Origin: Megascapheus bottae
Taxonomy: Eukaryota > Chordata > Mammalia > Rodentia > Geomyidae
Reading direction: 5' to 3'
Assembly: GCA_024803745.1 (NCBI GenBank)
Contig: JANJXV010000025.1
Coordinates: 15,518,341 to 15,582,340, forward strand
Length of the DNA: 64,000 nucleotides
Numbering within the stretch: position 1 is the first letter of the stretch; the number at the start of each line of letters is the position of its first letter. This document shows, piece after piece, positions 36,051-46,519 of this stretch. Position numbers and translations under genes: made by a program. The notes beneath the pieces were generated by a model that was given only the letters and a program-made list of their open reading frames with translations, was not told the origin of the DNA and did no database searches.

Positions 36051-36299
36051 TGCGCGAGCGCGCGCCCGTGCGTGTGCGCACCACGCCCAGTGCACATGCG
36101 TGTGCGGACCCCCCCCCCCCCTTCCTCCTCCGCCTTCCTAGATCCCGGTGCGTCCCCGTGCGGCCGGCGCAGGACCGGCGGGGATGGATGCTGCACAGGT
36201 CCTTCAGCTGCTGAAGATCTAAGGAGGCGGAGAAGGAACGTGTTGAGCATTCCTGGGAGAGGATAGAGGAGTTCAAGAGGCAAAGGCATGCAGGTGACC

Positions 36300-37010
36300 T
36301 CCCAGGGACCCCCATCCCCAGTCTCTGCAACTCTCCCCCCCCCACCCAACTTCCCACCGGGAGGTGGGACAATACTTGTGTTTGCAGACTGGAACTGCCA
36401 GGCTTCCAGAAGCTTCTTTCAAGCATGCACTGGGGATAACCGAAAAGCAGGGGGAAGGGGTAAAAATCTCTTCAGGATGGCAGAGACGTCATTACACCTA
36501 GATGTGCTTTTCCTTGGAAACGCATTCCTGGTCGCCCTCCTCCTGGTCACCGAGCCTTCACTCACCAACCATAGCGTTTAGCTTGCTGTCCGTTAGGCAT
36601 ATGGAAGCCGGGCCTTAATACTTAACCGCCTCTCCCACCCCCTCTTCTCTTGAACTATGAGTTATTTGTTATTTATGTCACTTTCTCCCGTGCTGTCACT
36701 GAAAATTGCCTCTGTGTGACGTGACATCCAAAGCAGAACTTTTTAAGACTGCAAGAACTTTAAACACTCATGACCTATAAACCATCCGCTGACAAACGAG
36801 TTTTCTCGTTACAAAACTAGAGGGGGGGTTCTTATGTCTTTTTTCCAATTTGTTTGAAATATAACAGAAAAACCTAAGATCTACTAAGGTTAGTTCTAGT
36901 CACAAGCATCTACGACATGCTTTGATACAAGGTAAAGTTAATTATAGTGATCTAAACAATCCAGGCTTCTCCAAGATCCTAAAGAAAAATTGTTTTTTAA
37001 CTATAAATTC
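36300..37010. other. Intergenic region upstream of VPS13C
   Basis: Mostly non-repeat sequence just outside the island. A plus-strand frame at 36288-36581 has no family match. It may hold proximal regulatory sites, but none is clear. Confidence 0.45.
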
Positions 37011-37017
37011 ACTGGAG

Positions 37018-37208
37018 TCCAGTGCTGGTGGCGCACACTTGTGTATTATTTTTCAGACCCGTTAGGGACAGATTAAGAGACTCTGATCATCTCTGATTAA
37101 TTAACAAAAAGCCAGAAGTGGAGACAGGCCCAAGTGTAAAAGCATTAATGTTGAGTAGAAAAAGGTGAGAACTTCAAGCCCTGAATTCAAGTCCCAGTAC
37201 CAGCATGC
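37018..37208 (+). mobile_element. SINE, 7SL-headed type, old
   Basis: ccagtgctggtggcgcacac, then gattaattaac and aaaaagccagaagtggag, diverged. Confidence 0.6.
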
Positions 37209-37234
37209 ATAGATAGATAGATAGGTAGATAGAG
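37209..37234. repeat. (GATA)n
   Basis: A short tetranucleotide run at the SINE tail. Confidence 0.85.
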
Positions 37235-37469
37235 ACAAAATTATTTTAAAAAAAACTGCTATAATCAGTGTTATGCAAAATGTAAGACAGAGAGAGGCAG
37301 AGTACTAGCCACTTCTGTCAACATCCACCTCCATGTTTCAATTATGGCGATAGAAAACCCTTAACTACTTATTTCTTCTCTCTAACATACCAAAAAAAAA
37401 AAAAAAAAAGAAGGCACTTTAGTCCTCTCTCTAGGGGATTGAATTTCTAGGGGATTTAGTGACTGACTG

Positions 37470-37630
37470 TCCCTGAGATTATTGTTTGCTCTACCTTTTT
37501 GAGCCCCCAGCTCCACTTCCAGCTTTTTGCTGCTTAATTGGAGATAACCCTCAGACTTCCTTGCTCAAGCTGGGATCCTCAGATCTCAGCCTCCTGAGTA
37601 GCTCAGCCTCCTAACTGGCTGCCTACCCGG
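37470..37630 (-). mobile_element. SINE, 7SL-headed type, partial
   Basis: Reverse copy with cttaattggagataaccctc and gatcctcagatctcagcctc. A small duplicated cctcctgag-type block is at the end. Confidence 0.72.
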
Positions 37631-37639
37631 TAGTATTTC

Positions 37640-38180
37640 CTTTCTCCAACCTGTTCACTCAGACTCCAGAATTAGTTTCCAGAATCACAGGTCCTTTGAA
37701 TCACCAAACTAACCCAAAATTTACTGCTTAGAGCACTCTCTTCAGGCTGTCCCCAGGTTCTTTCTGGTCCTAACCCTTACCATCCCTCTTCCTTTGTACA
37801 CTCACACTGCCCATACACTGGGGCAGGTGTCAAAAAAGAAAAATGAATACATATTCCAGTTGAGATAAGGCATGCTCCATGGTAAAAGAAACCAATACAA
37901 GGGTGTATGAACAATCATGCAAGTTGGTGAAAGATTTCACAGGTAAGTTGGCATGGTTAGGTGAATAGAGAAGGTGCAGACTTGTAGGAGCTTTACTTAT
38001 TCCTTATCACTGTACCAATGTATAGTTTTAACAGGATAGAGAATCAACATGCTCTTACATGCTAAACCTATTTTGCTATGTTTTTAGTTGTACCACAGGA
38101 GCTATTCTGTCATTTTCTTACCAGGGGAGGCATTTTCATATAGCCCTCAAAAATTTTATAAGTAAAGTAATTGTCCCAAT
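37640..38180. other. Intergenic, no recognised element
   Basis: Nothing that I can name between the two SINEs. Confidence 0.4.
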
Positions 38181-38196
38181 TTAATAAAAGAATTAG

Positions 38197-38403
38197 GGGG
38201 GGGCGGGAGTTTGGCCTAGTGGTAGAGTGCTTGCCTACCATGCACGAATACCCAGGTTCGATTCCTCGGTACCACATACATAGAAAAAAGCCAGAAGTGG
38301 TGCTGAGGCTCAAGTGGTAGAGCTCTAGCCTTGAGAAAGTCCAAGGACAGTGCTCAGGCCCTGAACCCAAGCCCAAGACTGGCAAAAATAAATAAATAAA
38401 TAA
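38197..38403 (+). mobile_element. IDL-Geo SINE
   Basis: Near-consensus dimer with an (AAAT)n tail. The target word aataaaagaattag precedes it (38182-38195) and follows it (about 38405-38418). Confidence 0.9.
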
Positions 38404-39094
38404 AAATAAAAGAATTAGGTTTGGAATGTTAAATAAGTTGCCTAGAATCACACAGCAGTATTTAATGTGCTTTACTTCCCCCGGCACTGACACCCTTTTT
38501 TTTGTTAGTAGTTATACAATTTAATCACTGCTGGGCTGTGAATCATTCTCTAAGCTCTTACTTCCAAAGGTCAATAGCAGAATAAATATATACATGTATA
38601 TGTATATGTGGAAATTTTCATTTCATTTTCCAATATTTAGCTAAAATATTTAATATCAGTAAAGCTTTTTAATTTTGCTAATTCCATCTTCGGCTTGTTT
38701 AGGAATTGTTAAGTGCCCCTAGGAATGCTCCAAACCTTCTATATTTCTTTAAGAGTCACCAATGTACAGTCCCAATTTAAAACAAATATAACTCACGCCA
38801 AGAGATACCAATGGCACCCTAAAGTAAAGCTCTATAGGAGAAAGAAATCCAGTGCAGAGGCTAACCAATAATCATCATTCCCAACTTAATTCTCTCTTAA
38901 CAACATGGAAAGGACAACAAAGGCCATTACAAAAGTAAATGATCAGGGATTGAACAATAAAAGTAGATGAGCAAAATATTTCAGTTGAAAGCTAGTCACA
39001 ATTAGAAGACACTTAAAAAAAACAACTCTTAAAAGAAAAAGAAACAAGTTTTCATTAAGGAAGCATTCTACCACTTGAGCCACATACTGTTCCT

Positions 39095-39225
39095 TTCTGC
39101 TTTTGGTTTGTTCAGGTAGGGTCTCAAGCTTTTTTGACTGGTCTCACCTTAGAAGTATGATCTTCCTACCTCTGTCTCCCAAGTAGCTGGGATTATAGAC
39201 GGGCCCTACCATACCTAGCCCCTTC
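39095..39225 (-). mobile_element. Old B1-like monomer
   Basis: Reverse B1 words tctgtctcccaagtagctgg and gggattatag. Confidence 0.55.
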
Positions 39226-39229
39226 ATAG

Positions 39230-41260
39230 CTCTCCCTCCCTCCCAACACACAGCTATCCCCCAGATGGGGAAAGATCAATATAAAACATGACACCAGAGA
39301 CTTAAAAATGTCAACCAGGAGAAAAACAGGAAAGGATAAATCCTAGATGTGATGCCTCATTGCTAAGTGTATTCATCCTATTGTGCTTAGAGTATTAGAT
39401 CTTATGCCTCCTATCTAACATTGTATCCATTGTCCTACTTCTTCCATAGTATTGCTTTGAAATGTTTGCTTACTCTAAGAACCCTGCCTCAGTGCTATAT
39501 AATCTGCTTATGTGCCCTTAAGAGAATTTTTTTTAAGCTTCATCACTAGGTGTTCCTAAGGCTACCAACAGTCTTCCTCTGAGTAGACGTGTATATTGCA
39601 AGCACTTGGCCTGACACTGTCACACCATCTTCCCAAGAACTGCTGCCTTGTTAAGTAAAACATAAGGCTTATTGTGGTCTCAGGAAACAGGGCACGTGAG
39701 GGCCTAACTCACCTGTTTTGAAGAAATACTATACAGGAAATACTCCTAAGGTATTACTTGAAGAAAGTGTTCTGTTCATTTAAAAAAAAAAAAGCAAATC
39801 TGCCTTGCCTGGCAGAAATATTTTTAAAGGAATCTCTGTGTGACTCACCTAATCCTTGACCAAGCAAACGCTAATAATAACAGGATTATTGGAGCTCCTT
39901 CTTCTATGTATATCTCACCTGTGTGTGTCACGCTCTTTTCTGTTTCTCTCTACTTCATCCTGTTTTGGTAAATAAAAAACCATTGCTAAACTTCTACTTT
40001 GTAAATTTCTTCTTTTGCAGAAACCCCTCAAAATGCTTTTTGTCAAGGGTTTTGAGTTCCTGCAATTCACATGGAGAAGCTGAGGGTGTATCTCTCCTTC
40101 CCTCTCACTAGGGGGCTCTTTCTCTTCCCTTTTCTTTCTTTGGAAACAGAAGGACAGAGAGAGAGGACATATTGGGTATAAAATGGTGTTGATAAGTCTA
40201 AAATTATAGTTTTCTGAAGCAGTCAGAGGGCTCATTTTGAAATCATGCTTCATAAATCACATAAATGTGGCACAAGTCATTCTATATGTATTTTGTATAC
40301 TATGTAGAAACATTTTTCCATCTCTCAAGAGCAGCAGTTTTATCATGAAATATGTGAGAAACAGAAATATATAAAGAATCATCTCCTCTACCCACCCAGA
40401 AGCATGGAAAATGTGATAATGTAGCAGAAAAGAGACAAGACTCAGAGGGATGGGGGGGACAGACTCTGAGCTCTTCCCCAGGTCACTTCTCCCTCTCTAC
40501 CTCCCAATTCCCCCCCACACCCCACACCCACACAGGATGATTTGAAAAGCCAGTTGATCACGTATATTTCTAGATTGGAATTCTGTGTGAAGAAGCCCCT
40601 GCTGGATGAAGGCCTTTGTTGAATATTCTAAGCACACAGCAGTGTGAACTTCCTGCCCAGCTCCCTCCTGCAGGTGTTTGCATCATTCCCTATTCCATGA
40701 TGTCAGGATCCACAGAGCCCATGATCCTCTGTCTCTTCATTCATTTTGGGCTTTTTCTCCATTGCCCACCTCTTTCATGAGAACCATTTTGTTCCTAAAT
40801 CACAAGAATGCCTTTTGAGCCAGCAGAGAGCAGCATATTATTAGAATACAGATGACAGTCTATCTTAGTCAGTCCTTCTAGCCCAACTCTTTACACTGGT
40901 AGAGCCAGTGCTTATACTATCACTTTACCAAGATAGAAGGGACTTTGCTTTTAAGGATATAGCTTCACAGAGTCGAATGATGAAAGGAGTGATATTGATC
41001 AAGATACAATGTTTGCATCAATCAGATATATTGAATGGTAACCCCTTTGTACAACTACTTAAAGATAATGAAATGATTTTTTTTAAAGGACATATCCTCA
41101 CAGTCCTCCTTGTTACTGTCATCTCAAGGCTGTACCAGCTAGAGGAAGGTGGAAGCTGATTGTGGCTTCCTTCTGTGTAGACTGAAGGGGGAACTGGCAA
41201 GCACAGTGGCATTTTTGCCACTCTGCTGTCTTGACTGAAGAAGTGCAGCAGTGCAGCACA
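39230..41260. other. Intergenic, mostly unclassified
   Basis: No gene was recognised. The part 39640-40110 has an internal aataaaaaacc signal and a pyrimidine-rich end that might be an old LTR, but no flanking repeats or tRNA primer site were identified. Confidence 0.35.
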
Positions 41261-41277
41261 GCAGAAGTCCCAAGGAA

Positions 41278-41472
41278 GGGCTGGAAGTGTGGCCTAGTGG
41301 TAGAGTGCTCACCAAGCATGGACAGAGCCCTGGGTTTGATTCCCCAGAACCACATACACAGAAAAAAGTCAGAAATGGCGCTGTGAATCAAGTGGCAGAG
41401 TGCTAGCCTTGAGCAAAAAGTGCCCAAGGACAGTGCCCAAGCCCTGAGTTCAAGACCCAGGACTGAGGGAAA
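41278..41472 (+). mobile_element. IDL-Geo-type SINE, older variant
   Basis: gctggaagtgtggcctagtg to caagacccaggactgagg. The target duplication aagtcccaagga lies just before it and again at about 41474-41485. Confidence 0.86.
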
Positions 41473-41479
41473 AAAGTCC

Positions 41480-42520
41480 CAAGGATATGAAGGTGGCTGT
41501 TCTCTTTATGGGGAGAGTGAAGAGATTGGCCTAGAAGGTTCACTAGAAACACCAGCTTATCTTGGACTATGTAGCCAACCCACTGGTATTTTTGCAGTAA
41601 GGCTGTTGTCTCATTGAATGTTCTGTTCTGCAAATATTCCCGAATCCTACATGAATCAAGAGGCTAAGATATGGAGGATCTGGTCCAAAGCTTGTCTAGA
41701 CAGAAAAGTCTGTGAGTCTCCAATTAACGAGCAAAAATCTAAGTTGGAGGCATGGATCCAGTGATATAGCACCAGCTGTGAATAGGAACAGGTGGGAAGG
41801 TGCTCATATAGAAAATTAAAGCTAGTAGACTACTTTTCATTTTGACTGCAAGAGCCTTTTGGCTGTTAAACTCCTCATCTTATCTGAACTCAGTATGTCC
41901 CTTTTCTTTAAACCTGAAACCTGAAGTGATTTGTGAAAAAAAAAATAATAGTACTTCCTAGATACCATGTCACTATAACAAAATGGTCTCTTCCCTAAGA
42001 GTCCATCCAACATGTTATCTGTATGTATGGGCTGAGAGAATGAGCTTCATCAGGATTTCCTCCATAATGTTCACATCAGATTTCCTATCACATGCCTTGG
42101 ATGAGAAGGCAGTGGTTTGAAACATTCAGTGATGAAGAACAAAACCATCAGCCAAGAATCCTGTTAACCAAAGTATTTCAACAGTAGGAGGGAGAAACTG
42201 AGGCATATCCATCAGCCTCTATCCCTTTGTGCTACTGAGATAAAATAGAGTAGGTAATTTGAAAACAACAGAAATGTATTACAGTTCTGGAGATAATCCA
42301 AGACAGAGAGATTCCATATGTAGAGAGGGCTTGCTTTCTCCCTGTAAATAGCACTTGTGGCTGTTTTCCTTACCACTGTGATTTAGCAAATGAGGTTTTA
42401 TTTTCCTTGCTTTAGGAATCTCCTCCTGCTGCTATTAGTTTTCCTCCTCCTCTTACCTTGAGAGTCTCACTAATAAATAAATACATATTTATATTAATAA
42501 CCAGCTATGAACCCACATGT
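41480..42520. other. Intergenic, no clear element
   Basis: A worn B1-like piece may lie at 41640-41780 (gaggctaagatatggaggat, gtctccaattaac). Otherwise nothing that I can name. Confidence 0.4.
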
Positions 42521-42529
42521 AACGCTTTC

Positions 42530-42690
42530 TTGGCATGTTCATACACATCTTTTAAACTCCCACAACAATTTTAGGTGGTAGATATGATTGTCTCCATTTA
42601 GCAGTGGGCTCAGACAGTTTAATAAACCCGATTAACGACTTCTCAGATGGGAGCCTTGATTCTGTTCTTCCTCATTATTGTAACCCAGGG
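42530..42690 (-). mobile_element. MIR-like fragment
   Basis: ctcccacaacaattttaggt and tctccatttagcagtgggct fit reverse MIR, diverged. Confidence 0.5.
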
Positions 42691-42939
42691 TTCTCTGTTC
42701 ACACAGAACTAACAGCATCTTGTCTCTTGAGAAAACTTAAAGTCAAAAAAACATGCATATAGCTTTAAAGTGTATAATTTCATATTTGTTCTCCTGTAGA
42801 TTTAGCCCTAGTCCAAGAATACTAGTCAGAAGTAGAGACAGTATCAAGGCAAAACAGAAACACAACTAGTCAGATCATGGTAAACCCAGAAACCCGCTCC
42901 AATCTTGCCTGCCAAACTAAACACAAAATGGTGTTCAAT

Positions 42940-43118
42940 GGGGCCAGTAGCATGGCCTAGTAAAGCCCTGGGTTCGATTCCTTGGTACCACATACAAAGA
43001 AAAAGCTGGAAGTGGTACTGTGACTCAAGTGGTAGAGCACTAGCCTTGAGAAAGCCCAAGGACAGTGCCCGGGCCCTGAGTCCAAACCCCAGGACTGGCA
43101 AAAAATAATAATAATAAC
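42940..43118 (+). mobile_element. IDL-Geo SINE, left monomer partly deleted
   Basis: The left monomer lacks the A-box to mid region; the right monomer is intact (ggactggca), with an (AAT)n tail. gtgttcaa occurs on both sides. Confidence 0.84.
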
Positions 43119-43119
43119 A

Positions 43120-44530
43120 AAAAGTGTTCAAAAGTCTCTTCTCACCCATCATAAATTGGAACTTGAATATGCCATCTCCTAAAATATATCCTCTTATGAT
43201 GGATGAACACACCTGATAAGGCCGGGGATAGCCCCTTCCTAATATGGAGACTGGAAACTAGGAGGAGTCAGTAAAACTGCTCTTAAGTGAATGAATGAAT
43301 GAGCCAATGAGTGCTTGTTTTTTCTCTAACATATAACATCTGGCATTATGTACTACGATTTTATGCTAAATTTTTCTATACATTCTCTTTTTTTATCCTA
43401 TGCTAGACCCGTAGCTCTCTCTCAATTTTACATTTGACATGGAGGCTCAGAAAAATTAACTTGTTTGTAATGAGCATTCCATTCTGGAATAAAAATTAGC
43501 TATGATTCCAGGCCCAATTTTCTTAACAGGGTTCCCACTATATTGATAATAATATTACTACCATGCAATTAAGTTTTTGCAAGCATGGTGCATATATGTT
43601 TTAAATTATTATATTACTTTAATTCACTAAGCAACCAATTTACTACTCATTAGCAGTCTGTATTCCCTACACCTTCCATCAGCTTGTGACCATGCATTAG
43701 TTAATTGACCTCTGAAACTCAATTTTTCATTTATTCAAAAGGGGACATAAAAATATGAGAGGGTTCTGTGACAATACTAGAAACTGTAAATAATGCAGCC
43801 AGTGCCCACATATCTTGGAAACGAAATGAGCATGGCCTATCCTGAAAGCACCTTTGAATTCAGTTAAATTCAACATTATTTAGAAGAGTAACTCAGTTGC
43901 AAGACAGCTTCAGAAAGCCTCAGATCCCTTCCAGCCCTAGCTAGCTGGAAGGAACTCTTTACAGAAAAGAAGATGGTCTCCTAAGTGGACTCAACTTACA
44001 GGGTACTTCCAAAGGACTATTCCAAACAGCCCAGATGCATGAAGAGCTACATTGTCCTAAAAAAAAATACTCCACATGGATTTTTAAACTGAGCTTAAAA
44101 AAACTGAGGTATAATACAATAAAGTGCCCTAATCTCAAGTGTACACTAGATGATTTTTAACACTGGGATACACCCATGCCACTCCACCCAAGTTAAGATA
44201 TGGAACATTTCCGGCACCCTGTAAATTTCTACCTAACCCAGAGTGATTTAAAAATCAGCCAGGTGCATCCAGACTCAAAAAAGGGAAACCAGAAAGCTAA
44301 ATAAAGAGGTTGGATAGCGGGAGGGCTGTATTTGGAGGGAAAGAACTCACTTAAGAATAAGACAAACCAAACTTATGTCGAACCTCTAATACACTCACGC
44401 ACCCATGACCACGTCCATTCGTGACTTAATCCACATAACCATGTTTAGACACAAATTGATGCCAGGTTTCCAGAAGATTGGGGAGAAAGAAAATATCTCC
44501 CACCAAAGCAAGAGAAAAGAATCAGCTTCA
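43120..44530. other. Intergenic region upstream of C2CD4A
   Basis: 44080-44235 resembles an old L1-type segment (aaactgaggtataatacaat, gtgtacactagatgattttt), low confidence. The remainder appears unique and includes the promoter-proximal part of C2CD4A. Confidence 0.4.
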
Positions 44531-44539
44531 GCATATCCA

Positions 44540-44549
44540 GCCACGTGGC
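44540..44549. promoter_or_regulatory. Palindromic E-box/G-box upstream of C2CD4A
   Basis: GCCACGTGGC is a perfect 10-bp palindrome with a CACGTG core, about 60 bp upstream of the TATA box. Such cores bind bHLH-zip factors such as USF or MAX. Function here is inferred from position only. Confidence 0.5.
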
Positions 44550-44608
44550 AGCAGGATAGGGGAGGGCCTGGCGTCAGGTTACCAGGCAGCGACTGGCACA
44601 GCCACTGG

Positions 44609-44615
44609 TATAAAA
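44609..44615 (+). promoter_or_regulatory. C2CD4A: TATA box of C2CD4A
   Basis: TATAAAA lies about 30 bp before the expected start of transcription and about 110 bp before a GT donor, in a locally G+C-richer stretch. Its position relative to exon 1 fits a focused promoter. Confidence 0.7.
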
Positions 44616-44745
44616 GCTCTAACCAGCTGTCCTGGACACAGGTGCTGAATCCCGCCTCTCCTGCCTGAAGTTTCCCAGACTGTGCTTCTCAGGTCCTGTG
44701 TCGCAGGCAGAACCCCAGGTATTTGTGGTCTGTTCAGTTACACTT

Positions 44746-44758
44746 GGGGGGGGGGGGG
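44746..44758. repeat. 13-nt G run in C2CD4A intron
   Basis: A G homopolymer about 28 nt past the predicted 5' splice site. Confidence 0.75.
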
Positions 44759-45229
44759 AGGGAGGGACAATCCTTGGAGGCTCTTGGCGTCTAAAAGGGG
44801 AGAGGGAGCTACAATTTTTTTTTTCCCCAAGAGGGAATAGAAATTAATTCTTTCTAAGGACTGGAGTGCAGTCGTGCCTTAAGGTCTCAGGAAACGAATG
44901 AATGCAAAAGGCCTCTTAGCAAAGATAGACCAAAGCTAGACACCAGCATTTTAAGAATCTATACTGGGATCAGCGAATTGTAATAACAATCTCTGCGTTA
45001 GGCCAGCGAAGGGGAAGGGAGAGTAAATAAAAGTAACACGATCCGCGATCTTCTTGACAAGAGCATAGAGACAAATGAAAAAATTCTGAAAAAAAAAATA
45101 ACAGGTTTGCATGTGTGTGAGATGCAGATTTTCTTCTCCGGGGGACAGACAGAACCGAACACTGAGGAAGGAGAAAGGGGACAGAAATCGATGCCCTCTT
45201 CAGAGCTCGTTCTTGATCTCCATGCTTTT

Positions 45230-46470
45230 GTGCTTTGCAGCTGGCCTGTCCCCAGACGGGACCGTACCTGCCTCCGGATGTGGTGTCTGGAGCAGCTACT
45301 CCGCGACCGGGACGGGCTTCTCCTGGGTCGGACCCGCCAGGCCAAGACCCGATCGCCCAGCGCGTGCGCAAACGTGCTCACTCCGGAACGAATCCCCGAG
45401 TTCTGCATCCCACCGAGACTTGAGCCTAGCATAACTTTGGTTGATCTCCGAAATGCTTGGGAACAAATGGCCAGGACCGACGAGGGCGCGGGGAGCACCG
45501 ACTGGGACCCGCGCTCGCAGGCCGCGCTCTCGCTTCCCCACCTGCCCCGCGCGCGCACCGCCTACGGCTTCTGCGCGCTGCTCGAGAGCCCGCACACGCG
45601 CCGCAAGGAGTCGCTTTTCCTCGGGGACCCCGGAGCCATCGCGCCTCTGTGCTGCCCGGACTCCCATTCCGCGCCGCGCCCGCGGGCGCACACCTACTCC
45701 GCGGGAGCCATGAGGCCGGGACCAGGACAGAGAGGGGAGCGCGACGCCCCCCTCACGTCCCCCCCACCCTCCTCCCCGGCCCCCGCCGGCCCCCAGCCCA
45801 CCCCGGACTCCGTCGCTCCGCGGCCCCGCGGGCGCCGCCTCCTGCGCGCCCCCGATGGGTTGCTGGGCCGCGCGCTGCGCGCTTGCGGGAGTCGCGGCTC
45901 GGCCCGCGCCCGCTCTGCCCCGGGTCGGGTCAAAGACAAGGACCAAGACAAGGACGAGCGCGGCGGCGCCGCCTCCGAGCCCCCGACCCCGGCCCCCGCT
46001 CCCCCCTCGCCAGACCCAGGCCCGCGACCCGAGCGGCTGGAGGCCGAGGGCACCATGGCCTTGAGCCGCGCCGGCTGCGCCCTACGCTTGGCCGCCGAAT
46101 ACTGTCCGAGCAGCGGGAGTCTCCGTCTGCGGCTGCTGGGCGCGCAGGGCCCGGCCGGGGGCGCCCTGGAGCCCCGCGCCGTCGCCTGTCGCCTCCGCCT
46201 GGTCCTGCAGCCGCCGGGCGCCTGGCGCGCGCCTCGCAGTGTGGGTTTGGGGCGCAGCCGCCAGGCCGCCTCGGGGGAGGACTTCTGCTTCGAGGGCCTC
46301 AGCGAGGAGCAGCTGAGCCGCCTGGCCGTGCGCGTCCAGGCCGAGCTCAAGGGCTGCGGGCTAGAGCGGGGCCGCCGGCTGGGCCAGGGCGAGCTGAGGC
46401 TGGGCGCCCTGCTGCTCTGAGTGCGGGGCTCCCTGCTCTGCCCAGGGCCCCGCTGGACGCCGGACCCTCA
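45230..46470. promoter_or_regulatory. CpG island over the C2CD4A coding exon
   Basis: Dense CpG and G+C content cover the coding exon and end abruptly at the 3'UTR. The island is in the gene body rather than at the TATA promoter some 600 bp upstream. Confidence 0.75.
45278..46420 (+). CDS. C2CD4A: C2 calcium-dependent domain-containing protein 4A
   Basis: The protein has 380 residues; the human protein has about 369. C2CD4 proteins (NLF1/2) are nuclear or cytosolic, carry a degenerate C-terminal C2 fold, and in human genetics are tied to islet function. The N-terminus MWCLEQLL and residues 30-47 ([18 protein letters not shown]) match C2CD4A rather than C2CD4B. Residues about 68-112 hold the strongly conserved block [18 protein letters not shown] followed by [18 protein letters not shown]. 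Residues 113-253 are a Pro/Arg-rich linker with an acidic/basic KDKDQDKDE stretch at 219-227. The C2-like part covers about 265-380, including [28 protein letters not shown] and [13 protein letters not shown]. The start was chosen by family match and because it is the first AUG after the acceptor; its context (cggATGt) is weak. The frame is also open upstream to about 45107, but that part is intron. The paralogue C2CD4B cannot be formally excluded. Confidence 0.92.
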   Translation: MWCLEQLLRDRDGLLLGRTRQAKTRSPSACANVLTPERIPEFCIPPRLEPSITLVDLRNAWEQMARTDEGAGSTDWDPRSQAALSLPHLPRARTAYGFCALLESPHTRRKESLFLGDPGAIAPLCCPDSHSAPRPRAHTYSAGAMRPGPGQRGERDAPLTSPPPSSPAPAGPQPTPDSVAPRPRGRRLLRAPDGLLGRALRACGSRGSARARSAPGRVKDKDQDKDERGGAASEPPTPAPAPPSPDPGPRPERLEAEGTMALSRAGCALRLAAEYCPSSGSLRLRLLGAQGPAGGALEPRAVACRLRLVLQPPGAWRAPRSVGLGRSRQAASGEDFCFEGLSEEQLSRLAVRVQAELKGCGLERGRRLGQGELRLGALLL

Positions 46471-46486
46471 CAGCCTCTCCGTACAG

Positions 46487-46492
46487 AATAAA
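46487..46492 (+). terminator. C2CD4A: C2CD4A polyadenylation signal
   Basis: A canonical AATAAA lies 67 nt after the TGA stop at 46418-46420. A T/GT-rich stretch follows at about 46500-46530. Cleavage is expected near 46505-46515. Confidence 0.8.
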
Positions 46493-46519
46493 AGACATTT
46501 ATTTTTCTATGTATGATCT

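Larger units (their letters stand above)
35080..36200. promoter_or_regulatory. VPS13C: CpG-island promoter of VPS13C
   Basis: About 1.1 kb is very GC- and CpG-rich, in sharp contrast to AT-rich flanks. It spans VPS13C exon 1 and extends into intron 1. There is no TATA box at a plausible distance upstream of the start codon, as expected of a housekeeping promoter. It holds a (GCC)n run at about 36028-36050, a 13-nt C run at 36109-36121 and several TGCGCA/GCATGCG-like blocks that resemble NRF1 half sites. The transcription start is not resolved, but probably lies in 35900-36100. Confidence 0.85.
44640..46505 (+). other. C2CD4A: C2CD4A transcription unit (two exons)
   Basis: This is a predicted transcript. 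A TATA box at 44609-44615 places the start near 44640. Exon 1 is about 44640-44718 and ends at CAG|GTATTT. The intron is 44719-45240. Exon 2 starts after tttgcag at 45241 and runs to polyadenylation just after AATAAA at 46487-46492. There is no ATG in exon 1, so the first AUG is the C2CD4A start. The short 3'UTR (about 85 nt) and small intron suit a rapidly induced gene. The family is known to respond to inflammatory cytokines; the promoter shown here is merely compatible with that. Confidence 0.75.

Noticed and set aside
35370..36095. 241-codon minus-strand frame containing [11 protein letters not shown]
   Set aside because: Only the part from 35861 to 35762 is real. The upstream Ala/Arg-rich part is untranslated or promoter sequence, and the downstream part is intron read past the splice donor.
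35418..36266. 282-codon plus-strand frame over the VPS13C CpG island
   Set aside because: GC-rich low-complexity open frame with no domain, antisense to a recognised exon.
39640..40110. Possible solitary LTR
   Set aside because: It has a polyadenylation-like aataaaaaacc, but I could not find TG…CA ends, flanking duplications or a second copy in the window.
45457..46491. 344-codon Arg/Pro/Ala-rich frame overlapping C2CD4A
   Set aside because: Off-frame shadow in a GC-rich exon. The C2CD4 family match lies in the other frame.
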